Assembly (NCBI GenBank): GCA_023627715.1
Contig: JAMAHW010000053.1
Location: 62,001-126,000, forward strand
DNA length: 64,000 nt
Source: Periconia sp. R9002
Lineage: Eukaryota; Ascomycota; Dothideomycetes; Pleosporales; Periconiaceae
Reading direction: 5' to 3'
A program made the translations under genes and the position numbers. The notes under the pieces were generated by a model, which saw nothing but the letters and a program-made list of their open reading frames with translations, was not told the DNA's origin and did not search any database. Below, piece by piece: positions 26,321-36,453 of the stretch. How positions within the stretch are numbered: position 1 is the first letter of the stretch; each line of letters starts with the position of its first letter.

Positions 26321-27468
26321 ATGTCCGGAGGGTGGAACACGATAGAGAGCGATGCAGTATGTCCCCCACGTTCCACCAGTCAAAATTTAAAATACCACAC
26401 CTGACGAAGCTGACGACCGATTGCTTAGGGCGTGTTCACATACCTGATCGAGAAACTCGGCGTTAAGGATGTGCAGTTCGAAGAACTCATAACGCTCGAA
26501 CCTGATGAGCTTAAACGCCTCGGCAAGATCTACGGCGTCATTTTTCTGTTCAAATATCCCACCGGCGAGACACGGTCCGACACACCCAAGGACGGGACCT
26601 TCGATCACGAAGCGGCGAGCAATATATTCTTCGCGGCGCAGACGATACAGAATGCATGCGGGACGCAAGCGCTGCTCTCCGTGCTACTGAACAAGGATGG
26701 AGAGGTCGATATTGGCAAGGACTTGAGGGAGTTCAAGGAGTTCACGGGCTCGTTCCCGCCGGAGGTAAATGCGAATAGCGTCACCATATCTCAGTTGAGT
26801 GCTGAAGTGCTATGATGTAGTTCCGGGGTGAGACGCTTTCGAACTCGGACGTTATCCGAGAAGTCCACAACTCTTTTGCGCGGTCATCGCCTTTTATAGA
26901 CGAGACGCAGCGGACGGCAACGGAAGACGACGATGTATACCACTTCATTGCGTACGTCACATCCCCTCCACCCCCTCACCCCCCGGATACGAAACAGTTC
27001 AAGAACTAACAAACCTCGCCACACAGTTACACCTCCATAAACGACACCCTCTACGAACTCGATGGCCTCCAGCCCGCCCCCATCTCCCACGGTCCCTGCA
27101 CACCCGCGTCCTTCCCCGACAAAATCATCCCGGTCCTCCAGCGCCGCATCGCGCGGTACCCCGCCACCGAAATCCGCTTCAATCTGCTCGCGTGCGTGCA
27201 GGACCAGCGGATCCGCGCGCGCGAACTGGGCGACGCCGAGGCCCTCGAGGAGCAGGAAGACAAGCGGTCCGCGTGGCTGTGGGAGAATGCGCTCCGGCGG
27301 CATAACTTTGTCGGGTTCGTGGGCGAGCTTATGAAGGGCGTCACGAAGGCGAAGCTGGTGCAGGGCGAGAAGGTGTATGAGAAGTGGATCGAGGATGCCA
27401 AAGGGAAGACGAGGAAGCGCATCGAGGATCGGAGGAGTAAGGGGATTGCTAGTGATGGGGTTGATTGA
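26321..27468 (+). CDS. Ubiquitin carboxyl-terminal hydrolase, UCH37/UCHL5 family
   Basis: Cysteine protease that removes ubiquitin; UCH37 relatives act at the proteasome lid. Exons: 26321-26356, 26429-26764, 26821-26951 and 27027-27468. The introns (72, 56 and 75 bp) are GT-AG; 314 aa. It begins [20 protein letters not shown], the usual start of peptidase C12. The catalytic set is complete: oxyanion Gln83 and nucleophile Cys89 ([11 protein letters not shown]), His165 (DDVYHFIAY) and Asp180 (YELDGLQP). The C-terminal part after about residue 235 ([15 protein letters not shown] onwards, Lys/Arg-rich end) matches the UCH37-like ULD tail rather than the short UCHL1/Yuh1 form, as in fission yeast Uch2. 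Whether it binds the proteasome cannot be seen here. Confidence 0.92.
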
Positions 27469-27818
27469 GGTAGTGAGTGAGATTGGGATATAACGAGGGG
27501 GGAGAGAGTTGGGTAATCAAACACACTGCTTGCTTCCTTCAATTCTGCATGATCTTCTCTTCTTCTTGTAAGGAGGGGAAGATACTGTGGAAACGACCTG
27601 AAAAATTTAATATACGCCCGAACAAACCATCTCCAACCCACAGATTAAATCAAGCAACGGATGAAACGAAATATATGTATTAACCACGAGATTGCATGCC
27701 ATATATATTTATATGTAATGAGAATACAATTCCAGAAAAATTAAAACATCAAGATAAATTGTATAAATCATATTACATTCTACTGAGTTGGCTACCAACA
27801 CTTTTATATGATGGTTTT

Positions 27819-27839
27819 CTTTCTCTCTCTCTCTCTCTG
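27819..27839. repeat. (CT)n microsatellite
   Basis: Alternating C/T run of about 20 bases in the AT-rich spacer. Confidence 0.9.
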
Positions 27840-28218
27840 TCTTCGTCTTCCTCATAAAGTCCATGCACAACTATAACTCTACGTAGATCATCATCACCAC
27901 CACTACCACCACCACAACATACCTAACCCTCGGCTCCTTCCTTCCTCTTCCCTTTCCGTCTAACCTACCTATGCTCTATACCTTCTCCCCCTCCTCCCCC
28001 TCTTTCCTCCTTTCCTCCCTTTCTCACACCTATATATCACACCACCCTTAACCTTACCCTATAAGACCCATCCACTATCCTACTTCCCCCTTTTCTCTTT
28101 TTCTCTTTCTCTCTTTAATAATATTAACACTATCTATCTAGCGTAGACTATCACATATATACAGAAAAGAGAAAGATAGAAAGGATATAAAAGGATTAAT
28201 AGGAGAGAGGAGATAAAT

Positions 28219-28236
28219 TTAGGTTAGGGTTAGGGT
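28219..28236 (+). repeat. Telomere-like TTAGGG repeat
   Basis: One degenerate and two perfect TTAGGG units followed by TT (TTAGGTTAGGGTTAGGGTT-like). TTAGGG is the telomere repeat of most filamentous fungi. The tract is too short to be a telomere and lies inside the contig, so it is an interstitial telomere-like sequence or chance in a G-rich tract. Confidence 0.7.
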
Positions 28237-28290
28237 TGTGGGCGGGATTATATATTTATTAACGTTAAAGTAGGATAGAGTGAGGGGGGT

Positions 28291-28315
28291 AGGATAGGAT
28301 AGGATAGGATAGGAT
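28291..28315. repeat. (AGGAT)5 microsatellite
   Basis: Five perfect tandem AGGAT units, 55 bp after the telomere-like repeat. Confidence 0.95.
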
Positions 28316-29417
28316 CTAGTTTGTGAATGCTAGGTGGCTAGGTAGGTGGGTGGGTGGGTACTACGGTAGTGGCATGTTTTCCTTTTAGGGGGGGTAGGAG
28401 AAAGGTAGTAGGGTGTGGTGCGTATGGGAGGGGTATAGGACGGCATGGTGAAATATTGATGCCTGGAGGATTTACTAAGGGTATAGGAAGAGGGTTGCGG
28501 TTTATGACGGGTTTTAGGGAGGTGGGGAGATATGGGATATAGGATTGGATTTTTTTGGCATATGTACGGTACTGATTCAGACTTATACGTCGGCATGGGT
28601 TGGGCAAAGATATACCGTTTGTATATGTATATATCAAAGTTGGGATTCTTTCCCCTGGGTGTACTAGATGGCTCGCATTGTTAGGTGGAAGGACAAGTAC
28701 TAGTGAAAAGATACGTAATTCTTTTTGAGTTTAGAGTGGAATTGAGGTGATGGATTCGTTGTAAAAGATGCATATGCTGTTTGTAATTAAGATGAGGAGA
28801 AGAAGAGGAATGGAGTGGCAATCCTGTGATCTTGAGTACATTCGCGTTATCTCAATGCTGTCTCAGTCTTATCCTCTATAAGTGGCTGTATAAATAGATT
28901 GAGAGTAGTCTGCATGTCTGATAGTTTACTGGGACGACTGCAAAGCTTACTAGACAATCTTGTACTCTGAGAAAAAGACTCAAGCAAAGTATTTACCACT
29001 CATCATCGATTAGGATGGGAATCTCGTAGAAGCGCGGATTTGCTCCACCAATCTAATAGATAGCTGATATCGCCTTTTGTTAATGTTGAGTTGGAGTATG
29101 TTTGGACGTCCATCTTCATAGTTATTTCCAGTGACATATGCCCAAAAGCTTTGTGTTTAGTTATATAAGGAATATTCCTCTAAAGCTCCGTATATACTCA
29201 GAGCCGAGTTTCTTTGTAAATATACAACGATCTCTATATTAAACCATCCAGCCAAAGTTCATAAGGAAGAAGGCAGCGGTTGAGAACTGTTGATACTATA
29301 TTTACTACGCAGATGGTCTTGCCTGTAGTCTGTAATTGTACGTATCGAACAGTATCTGTTATTCGGATCAAGAATTCATCATTTTGACCATGCTTCGTAA
29401 GTACATTGGCAGATATT

Positions 29418-31232
29418 CTACTCTAGAAAATCTATGGCGCCACTATCAAGCAGCAACTTCACTATCTGTTTATGGTGTTTAATCCGAGCCGCACGGAGTG
29501 CGGTACCTTGTTCTCCATCCATATTGACGTCAGCACCTGCATCTAGTAACATTCTTACTACCTGCTCGTGCCCCTGAGAGGAAGCTGCAAAGAGTGCGTT
29601 ACCGAAATTACGGTCCTGTGAATTAACGTTGGCACCTGCATCTAGCAGTAGCTTTACTATCTGTTCATTCCGTTCAAGTGAAGCCAACTGAAGTGCTTTG
29701 TTATCCTTTGCGTTAACGTTGATTCCCGCAGCTAGTAGCACCTTCAATACCTGCTCATTCCCAAGGTTCGAGGCTGTGTTGAGCAATTTGGCTTCCAATA
29801 TATCTCCTTCTTTGTCTCCTACTTTGAGGTGCAGTAAGTGTTTCACAACCCGGAAACACCCTTGTAGTGCAGCCTGTAGTATAGCTCTCTTCCTGTTATA
29901 AACAATCACCATCTTGACTGGATATTCGTGACTCCCCCATACAATTACTTGCAACCCCCCACTAAATTCCGAGTATTGACTGTATGGACTGTAATCATCG
30001 GCATCTTCATGTTTACCAGTCCACCTAGTCAGTCCAATAGCACCTACGACTTGACTGTGACATGTCTCTTCTTCAGAATTTCTTTCTGGTCTCTTTTCAA
30101 ACAGAAACATCGCTGGATGATCACCAACAAAGATGCCTCTGGACATGAGGTCTGCTTGTTCAAGCTTGCTGAGCGTGTTCAGCATGTTTCCTGATTGAAG
30201 ATTGGGGAAAAGGATTTCTGTTGCTTCCTTTCGTTCGAAGGGTGGCGTAAAATAAGTTGTGTCCAGGGATTCAAAATGGCACATCAGGTTAAGGACTTCA
30301 TGCACGGGTGCAGGCGTTGCATGAAGCAGATATGTCACCGCCTGGTATATGACTTCGTGGGCCGGCTTCGTGTAGTCTATATTAATGCTTTGGGTGTCTA
30401 AAGGATCAGAGGACATGCCTAGTAGGGCGTATATCTTGTCACGTTCGTCTGTTGCTTTGCTTGCGGCGAACTTGCGGAGAAGGGTACATAGATCCCGTTT
30501 CTGATTCCACCAAGATCCTGAACGGGAAGGCCCCGGCATGATCTCCAATATCGGTTGACAGTGCGGTTCAGGCTCTTCCCCTAGCAGGGACGGTGCAGAG
30601 GCAAATATCTCCGCCGGAATAGATCGATCGCTGCAACAGACCGTAGCTTGTCGAGCGTTTCCTACCTCCTGTAGGATCCAGACCCGTGTAAACCACTGTC
30701 GACGTAGTAGTTGCCGTAAACCAGTACGACAATTATCCAAAAGACTTTCCTCGAGCGTCAACTTTCCACCTACCCTCGCATGCTGATCAAGTGTGTCCAT
30801 AAGAATCTTGATCTCTAACGTTGCCTTTCCCAGCCAAAAGAGAACTTGCCAAGCAGATCCGAAGATTTTACCCATCTGCTGAACCTGTCTTCCCTGCTCT
30901 TCCTTGTCGGTTTGGTTGATACATATCGCATCAATCCATAGATAACGATCTCTGTCGTGCAACCGCAAGTAGTGTAACACAGCATACAGATTGTCCGTTA
31001 TCCAATGCCGCTTTTGGTCAACTGTTATGCATTCGACAAGCTCTGTGCTACCCCATACATAGGAAAGGGCTTCGTATGGAGTATGTTCGTCGTTCGATAG
31101 CGACTGTTCGAATAGCTCGCATTCGAGCTCGGGGCCTTTGTACTTCAATAGTTTTAGGAGGCGGAAAGTTGAGTTCCCAGGTCGAAGGGATGTATACTGG
31201 TATGTTTCGAGAGGTGGTGCTGGAGTGCCCAT
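29418..31232 (-). CDS. HET-domain protein with C-terminal ankyrin repeats
   Basis: Member of the heterokaryon-incompatibility superfamily, which in fungi mediates non-self recognition and regulated cell death. Single exon, 604 aa from the ATG at 31232. The HET domain occupies about residues 45-210, with the classic blocks PYEALSYVWGS, LWIDAICINQTDKEEQG, VLFWLG and RVWILQEVGNARQ. After a linker (SINIDYTKPAHEVIYQAV is the usual downstream HET block), the C-terminal 160 residues are four to five ankyrin repeats. Two or three of these are close to each other (xEQIVKLLLDAGANVN type), ending at the stop. The open frame extends upstream to 31562, but that part has no family features, so the internal start was preferred. 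It lies in an AT-rich setting unlike its neighbours. The partner or trigger is unknown. Confidence 0.88.
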   Translation of the reverse strand: MGTPAPPLETYQYTSLRPGNSTFRLLKLLKYKGPELECELFEQSLSNDEHTPYEALSYVWGSTELVECITVDQKRHWITDNLYAVLHYLRLHDRDRYLWIDAICINQTDKEEQGRQVQQMGKIFGSAWQVLFWLGKATLEIKILMDTLDQHARVGGKLTLEESLLDNCRTGLRQLLRRQWFTRVWILQEVGNARQATVCCSDRSIPAEIFASAPSLLGEEPEPHCQPILEIMPGPSRSGSWWNQKRDLCTLLRKFAASKATDERDKIYALLGMSSDPLDTQSINIDYTKPAHEVIYQAVTYLLHATPAPVHEVLNLMCHFESLDTTYFTPPFERKEATEILFPNLQSGNMLNTLSKLEQADLMSRGIFVGDHPAMFLFEKRPERNSEEETCHSQVVGAIGLTRWTGKHEDADDYSPYSQYSEFSGGLQVIVWGSHEYPVKMVIVYNRKRAILQAALQGCFRVVKHLLHLKVGDKEGDILEAKLLNTASNLGNEQVLKVLLAAGINVNAKDNKALQLASLERNEQIVKLLLDAGANVNSQDRNFGNALFAASSQGHEQVVRMLLDAGADVNMDGEQGTALRAARIKHHKQIVKLLLDSGAIDFLE

Positions 31233-32255
31233 GATGAAAGACTGTGAGCGTGTTCGAGAAGAGGAGTCGTGGAGTGCTCTGTTGCCTACGACAAGGCGGA
31301 ACCTAAAGCTCCCGACATACAGAAGGTGGGGTCGGGATGTAGCTACAGGGGGGCAGTGCATCAAGAGGCCGCATATCGGGAAGTCAAGTAAACTGTATTC
31401 GTATGCAAAGCAGAAGTTAGAAGTTAGAAACCCTTTCTCCGTCCAAAACAATTGGTCATTCATCAAACGGCCAACTAACATCCTGATATGCAGCCTCCTG
31501 ATCCAATAACCACCTTGTACTGCTATATCGTCGCAATATGTGGACAGGGCTACTCTGGTCACTTAGGACTTTCACAGTCAGTCTCATATGGCGTCTTTGA
31601 CCTTCTTTCTTAAAACTTTTGGAGATTTTTCTGTCTAGGTAGAATCTTTTACAATAAGCGCCCAAAAAGTACTGCTATATATCCGGCCGGCAAATGACTT
31701 GCTATCAATCCCAAGCGGAACAATACCAGAGTATTGCTATGTCCAATACATCAAACCGGTAATCGTACCCTAGTTGAGCTAACAAAATCGCTTTATGTGC
31801 ATGATGTTTTTTCTTGTTAGTAGTTTTAGATATAAAGGAGAGAAAGAAAAGCTGTGATCAATATCCAAGGCGTGTGCCTAAAAAAAGGGAAAACAGGGGG
31901 CAAGGAAAAGGTTGGTTGCGTTGCGAAGATTGTCGATACAACTAATGCTGTTATCGTATTGTGTAGATGAGATTATTTTTTATGTGAGAATCTAAGTATC
32001 TTGCCAAATATATCGCATACTCTACAATATCCCAGACTAAGTTAATGTGGTGTTTCTAAGAATCTACGGCGACTCGGAGACTAACTCGATGCGGATAGGG
32101 TACCGCTACTTGCATATCGTTCGAAACTACCTCAATTTTTCTTCTTTTTCTCTAACAGTGAAGGTGCCAATATCCACGGCATCCTACCACTCACTAACCC
32201 CCCAAAAAACCTTCAAAGCTTCTCAATTCCTCATCTTCACCAAACTTTTAGAGAA
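31233..32255. other. Divergent spacer HET / Pus7
   Basis: Contains the start regions of the minus-strand HET gene and the plus-strand pseudouridine synthase gene. It is AT-rich in the HET-proximal part. No other gene is supported. Confidence 0.6.
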
Positions 32256-34751
32256 ATGACCACGCAGCACGACGATGACGCGCGCCCCGCAAAGCGCGCC
32301 CGCCTCGACTCGCCATCCTCCATCTCCGCAGCCGACCCAGCTACAACCACCACTTCCACTCCTGCGCCAGTGAAAACGGGTCCTCTGGGCTCAGATAAAC
32401 CTTCTTCGGTAGACGAAGATTTGGAACGCGAAATTCGCGCTGGGATCACCGAGTATGTGTGCGCTGAGAATGCCGGGTTCCGCGGCGTGTTGAAGCAGCG
32501 GTACACGGATTTTTTGGTGAATGAGATTGGGCTTGATGGTGAAGTAGTGAGGTTGACGGTAGTGGGCGTGGAAAGGGAAAAAGACAAGGCGCCGGAAAAA
32601 AGGGAAGACGGTAGGGGGGAGAAGGTGAAAGCAGACAAGGAGGCCAAGAAAGATGCTGGTCAGGTTACAGAGCAGAAGGAGAAGGTCACACTGGTGGTGG
32701 AGGATGGGAATGAAGTCGCGCCTGTTACGCAGAAAAAAAAGATCGAGATTAGGATTGAGGACGATGTTGAGGTAAACGGTTCTGAGAAGGTTGAAACGAA
32801 GGAAGAGAATGGCGGAGAGGCTCCAGAAGATGCACAACTGTCCGAGGAAGACCTGGCTACGCTGCATTCTATTTTCGGCGAGCAGACTACCACCCAGATT
32901 ATTGCTCTTGTCCGCGCGATACGGAAACACGACCACAAAAAAGCAAAGGATTTCAAGGCCGTTATAGTACCACCGATAACGGACAAGGATGTCCGGACGC
33001 AGGCGCACAGGTCGCTTCGTAGTATTTTCCCTAATCTCCTCGAGAGCAGCATGGAAGCAGACCAGTCAATTCGAATCAAGGCTGCTCCGCCGAAAGACCG
33101 CAAAGGCAAGAAGAACAACAGAGATCGAAGTGCAAGAGATGGTAGCGATCCTGACCCGGGACGTCGAAGAGGCCAATTGGCGTGGGATGAACTGGGCGGG
33201 GAGTTTTTGCATTTCACGCTGTACAAGGAGAACAAAGACACCATGGAAGTCGTTGGCTTCTTGGGCAGCAAACTCGGCGGCGGTTCCAAGCCGTTTGGCT
33301 TTGCCGGGACCAAAGACAGACGTGCTTGCACCGTTCAACGAGTCTGCATAAAACGCCAGACAGCTGAGCGCATGAGCCACTTCAACAAAATGCTGTACAA
33401 CGCTGCCATTGGAGACTTTGCATACCTCAAACACGATATTTGCCTGGGCGATCTGAAAGGAAATGAGTTCCACATCACGCTTCGAGACTGCCACTTTGAC
33501 GGCGAAGAAGGCCTCGACGCGGCCCAGCGATTGAAGCTTGCCAATGATGTCGTGTCCAAAGCCATCACCGACTTCTCTGAAAAGGGCTTCATCAACTACT
33601 ACGGTCTACAGCGTTTTGGCTCCTTCGCCGCCAGTACCGACACAATCGGACTCAAAATGCTCCAAGGAGATCTGAAGGGCGCCGTGGACGACCTCCTCGC
33701 GTACACCGACTCAGCGCTCGCCGCAGCGAACGGTACTGATGAAAAGTCGACGGTCCTGGTGTCCCAAGACGACAGAAACCGTGCAAAAGCCCTGCACCTC
33801 TGGCGCACTACGGGCTCAGGAAAAGCTGCCCTTGACCTGCTCCCGCGCAAGTTCACCGCCGAACGCAACATCATCCAGCACCTTAGCTCGCGCAACAGCA
33901 AGAGCGGCGCCCGCGACCGGAAAACCGATTGGCAGGGCGCCCTCATGTGCATCCCGCGCAACCTTCGCCTCATGTACGTGCACGCGTACCAAAGCCTCGT
34001 GTGGAATACGGTAGCAGGAAAGCGCTGGTCAACCCACGGTGCGCGCGTCGTCGAAGGCGACCTCGTCCTTGTCCACGAACACGCCGACAAACTTCCCTCC
34101 TCCACCACCACCACCGCCCCAGCAACTATCGACCAAGACGGCGAAACCATCATCAACCCCGCAGGCGCGGACTCCTCTCTCGCGCATGAGTCCAACTTCG
34201 AACGCGCGCGCGCCCTCACTGCCGCAGAAGCCGCTTCGGGCCTCTACACCGTCTACGATGTCGTGCTCCCGCAACCCGGCTTCGACGTCGAGTACCCAGC
34301 CAACGACATCGGCGCCTTCTACACGACCTTCATGCAGAGCAAGCGCGGTGGCGGCCTCGACCCGCACCACATGCGCCGCTCCTGGCGCGAGGTCAGCCTA
34401 AGCGGCGGCTACCGCAAGTTCCTCGCCAAACCCCTCCGTCCTCTCGAGTACCAGGTACGAGAGTACACCCGCCCCGACGAGCAGTTCGTCGAAACGGATC
34501 TGGAGCGCGTCAGGAAGGCGGGCGCTGTTCTGGGTCCGGAGCCTAGAGAGAAGGACGGTGGTGATACATTGATGACGGATGCTGCTGCTACCCCTGGAGA
34601 ACTCACGGAACAAGATCAGACCGGGAAGAAAATCGCAACCGTGATTAAGCTGCAGTTGGGGAGTAGCCAGTACGCCACCATCGCCCTGAGGGAGCTCATG
34701 AAAGCGGGCGGCGTGAAGTCGTATAAACCCGAGTTCATGGGTGGGCGGTAG
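32256..34751 (+). CDS. PUS7: tRNA/mRNA pseudouridine synthase Pus7 (TruD family)
   Basis: Isomerises uridine to pseudouridine in tRNA, U2 snRNA and mRNA. Single exon, 831 aa. The N-terminus is a basic, disordered, nuclear-signal-like stretch (RPAKRARLD), then a short conserved block on N-terminal ubiquitous sequence (AGFRGVLKQRYTDFLVNEI). A long charged Lys/Glu insert follows at about residues 105-190. The TruD catalytic motif is FGFAGTKDRRACTVQRV with the nucleophile Asp354, and the later motif NYYGLQRFGS starts at Asn447. The C-terminus has the usual YRKFLAKP and LQLGSSQYATIALREL blocks (Pus7 family end). The charged insert is longer than in yeast Pus7, as often seen in Pezizomycotina. No missing key residue was seen. 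Confidence 0.95.
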   Translation: MTTQHDDDARPAKRARLDSPSSISAADPATTTTSTPAPVKTGPLGSDKPSSVDEDLEREIRAGITEYVCAENAGFRGVLKQRYTDFLVNEIGLDGEVVRLTVVGVEREKDKAPEKREDGRGEKVKADKEAKKDAGQVTEQKEKVTLVVEDGNEVAPVTQKKKIEIRIEDDVEVNGSEKVETKEENGGEAPEDAQLSEEDLATLHSIFGEQTTTQIIALVRAIRKHDHKKAKDFKAVIVPPITDKDVRTQAHRSLRSIFPNLLESSMEADQSIRIKAAPPKDRKGKKNNRDRSARDGSDPDPGRRRGQLAWDELGGEFLHFTLYKENKDTMEVVGFLGSKLGGGSKPFGFAGTKDRRACTVQRVCIKRQTAERMSHFNKMLYNAAIGDFAYLKHDICLGDLKGNEFHITLRDCHFDGEEGLDAAQRLKLANDVVSKAITDFSEKGFINYYGLQRFGSFAASTDTIGLKMLQGDLKGAVDDLLAYTDSALAAANGTDEKSTVLVSQDDRNRAKALHLWRTTGSGKAALDLLPRKFTAERNIIQHLSSRNSKSGARDRKTDWQGALMCIPRNLRLMYVHAYQSLVWNTVAGKRWSTHGARVVEGDLVLVHEHADKLPSSTTTTAPATIDQDGETIINPAGADSSLAHESNFERARALTAAEAASGLYTVYDVVLPQPGFDVEYPANDIGAFYTTFMQSKRGGGLDPHHMRRSWREVSLSGGYRKFLAKPLRPLEYQVREYTRPDEQFVETDLERVRKAGAVLGPEPREKDGGDTLMTDAAATPGELTEQDQTGKKIATVIKLQLGSSQYATIALRELMKAGGVKSYKPEFMGGR

Positions 34752-35412
34752 TTTCATTTCTATCTCACGCCATCATGAGCCATGTATCATGTATAGGTAC
34801 ATATAGAATACATAAAAGAATCTCGTTTTCGATACACTCCCTCCCTTCCTCCTGTGCTTTATCGCCAACTAACTAAACTTCTCTAAATGAACGACACTTC
34901 AAACATACTACAATTCTGTATGTTACACTCCGTATTTTTTCTTCTCCTTATTCCTTCCTTTTAACTTCCTTCTCCTCATGGCTACTTCTCTCTTCACATC
35001 TTATTCATCTATCAGTAAGCCGGCAATTAAGCATAACCTTTTCCCACCTTGATCCATTCTAAACTGAAACCTAGGTATACAATCTAGCCTTATCACGCAG
35101 CCTAGTCTTTACTTCGTTATGAGGTTCGGCGCACCCTAGGGTTCCCGATTAACACAGATCAAACTCTAGAATAACTACTGGCAGCCTATGGAAGGTACAT
35201 CGAGAGGCTGTTTAACAGTATTCTGAAGTAGAAAGTGCGATTGACACCCTATTTCCTCGCTCAGGCAAACCGCGAAATGTTGAAGCCTAAGCGAACTTCG
35301 CCCGATAACGTGACCTGAAGCTGAACGGCACAGCCCACTGACCATCGTTCAAAAGGGCCACACAACTCCCATTTGTGCCACACACCTCCGAACTTGCACG
35401 AGATATAGACAC
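34752..35412. other. Spacer
   Basis: 3' UTR of the Pus7 gene and promoter of the next gene. No other feature is visible. Confidence 0.6.
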
Positions 35413-36453
35413 ATGTCTTCCTTACCAGCTCCGCGTGGTGGCATCAAGGTGGACGAGTCAAGGAGAAGAACGGTGCACCGAGCAACGACAAGCCTGGACG
35501 AGGAACATGTCGGTTCAACCTACGACAGCGAGAATGACGTCTCCGACAACTCATCCTATGACTCCTCAATTGTAATTCACGATGAAATCGACTCTGGATA
35601 TTCTTCCAGCACAATCTATTCCATTTCTGCATCCATAGACAGCGATGCAGATTTACGCAACCTCTTCATTCCTGGCATAGTATCACTATTTACCAGCGAC
35701 GCCGAGATGCGTGGCCTCGTCTCAGATGCTATTCGGACGCTGCCATTCCCTCGGTTCAAATCGGATTTCTCGCGGCTTTTGAGGGGGTATGGAATCAAGC
35801 TTCGATCGTTGGCAGATTCCCGTCTGAAACGCCGCGTGGCGACCTTGATTCGAAGCCGTCGACGACAGATTACAGAAAGCGTAGTCGCAGCACACGAGCA
35901 AGGGTTCCCTCGACGGAGGGCGAATCTCCGCCGTGTGGAGCGTGTCTTGGGCGGTGAAAGGTACATTGGGAGCAACAGCAGCCCTGATTCTTCTGAAAAC
36001 GAGGACACGAGCGTAGAAATTAGTCCGTTCGAGCAGGCCATGGTGGATTTCATGGTAAACGGACCAGCGTTCGCAACTCTCAAAGCCGATTTCCGCAACC
36101 TTATCGACTTCCATCTTCCCCGTCAAGGATCAAACCAACCTACCACCAACTCTAACACTCCAAACCCCACCCTTACCATCTCATCCGTAACCAAACTCAA
36201 GCTCCTCAGCACCCTGGAAACCGTACATCGAACCTGCGTCTACATCGCCATGCTAGCCTCCTTCTTCATCTTCTTGAGTGTATCGCTCGGCGTGTACTTT
36301 ACTGTGAACAGACCTCTGGGGTATAGTATGGGGGATGCGTTTACGTTGGCTAGTTACATTATTGCCGTTGGCGCTTTGGTGGTGGGAGCGCTGATGGCGT
36401 ATCACTTCCCGCGCTGCAAGTGTTGGCCGAAGGGGAGTAGGAGTGTTGTTTGA
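35413..36453 (+). CDS. Fungal protein of unknown function with two C-terminal TM helices
   Basis: Single exon, 346 aa. Residues 1-75 are Ser/Asp-rich and disordered, with a degron-like DSGYSSST. Residues about 80-165 are predicted helical and basic (DAEMRGLVSDAIRTL, FSRLLRGYGIKLRSL, RRVATLIRSRRRQITESV). A second helical block follows at about 205-235 (SPFEQAMVDFMVNGPAFATL). Two hydrophobic segments at about 280-300 (VYIAMLASFFIFLSVSLGVY) and 315-335 (ASYIIAVGALVVGALMAY) would make a membrane hairpin with a short cysteine-containing basic tail. The helical block reminds me of a module common in large fungal-specific families, but I cannot name it. No function is assigned. It could be anchored in an internal membrane with the N-terminus cytosolic. 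Confidence 0.7.
   Translation: MSSLPAPRGGIKVDESRRRTVHRATTSLDEEHVGSTYDSENDVSDNSSYDSSIVIHDEIDSGYSSSTIYSISASIDSDADLRNLFIPGIVSLFTSDAEMRGLVSDAIRTLPFPRFKSDFSRLLRGYGIKLRSLADSRLKRRVATLIRSRRRQITESVVAAHEQGFPRRRANLRRVERVLGGERYIGSNSSPDSSENEDTSVEISPFEQAMVDFMVNGPAFATLKADFRNLIDFHLPRQGSNQPTTNSNTPNPTLTISSVTKLKLLSTLETVHRTCVYIAMLASFFIFLSVSLGVYFTVNRPLGYSMGDAFTLASYIIAVGALVVGALMAYHFPRCKCWPKGSRSVV

Larger units (their letters stand above)
27469..29417. other. AT-rich spacer with simple repeats
   Basis: No gene is supported. The region is visibly AT-rich with many TATATA stretches and holds a TC run, a telomere-like repeat and a pentamer repeat, listed separately. Together with the HET gene it looks like a low-GC island between ordinary housekeeping genes. 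Confidence 0.6.

Noticed and set aside
31233..31562. N-terminal extension of the HET protein
   Set aside because: Open frame but no family features; the MGTPAPPLETYQY start immediately precedes the conserved region.
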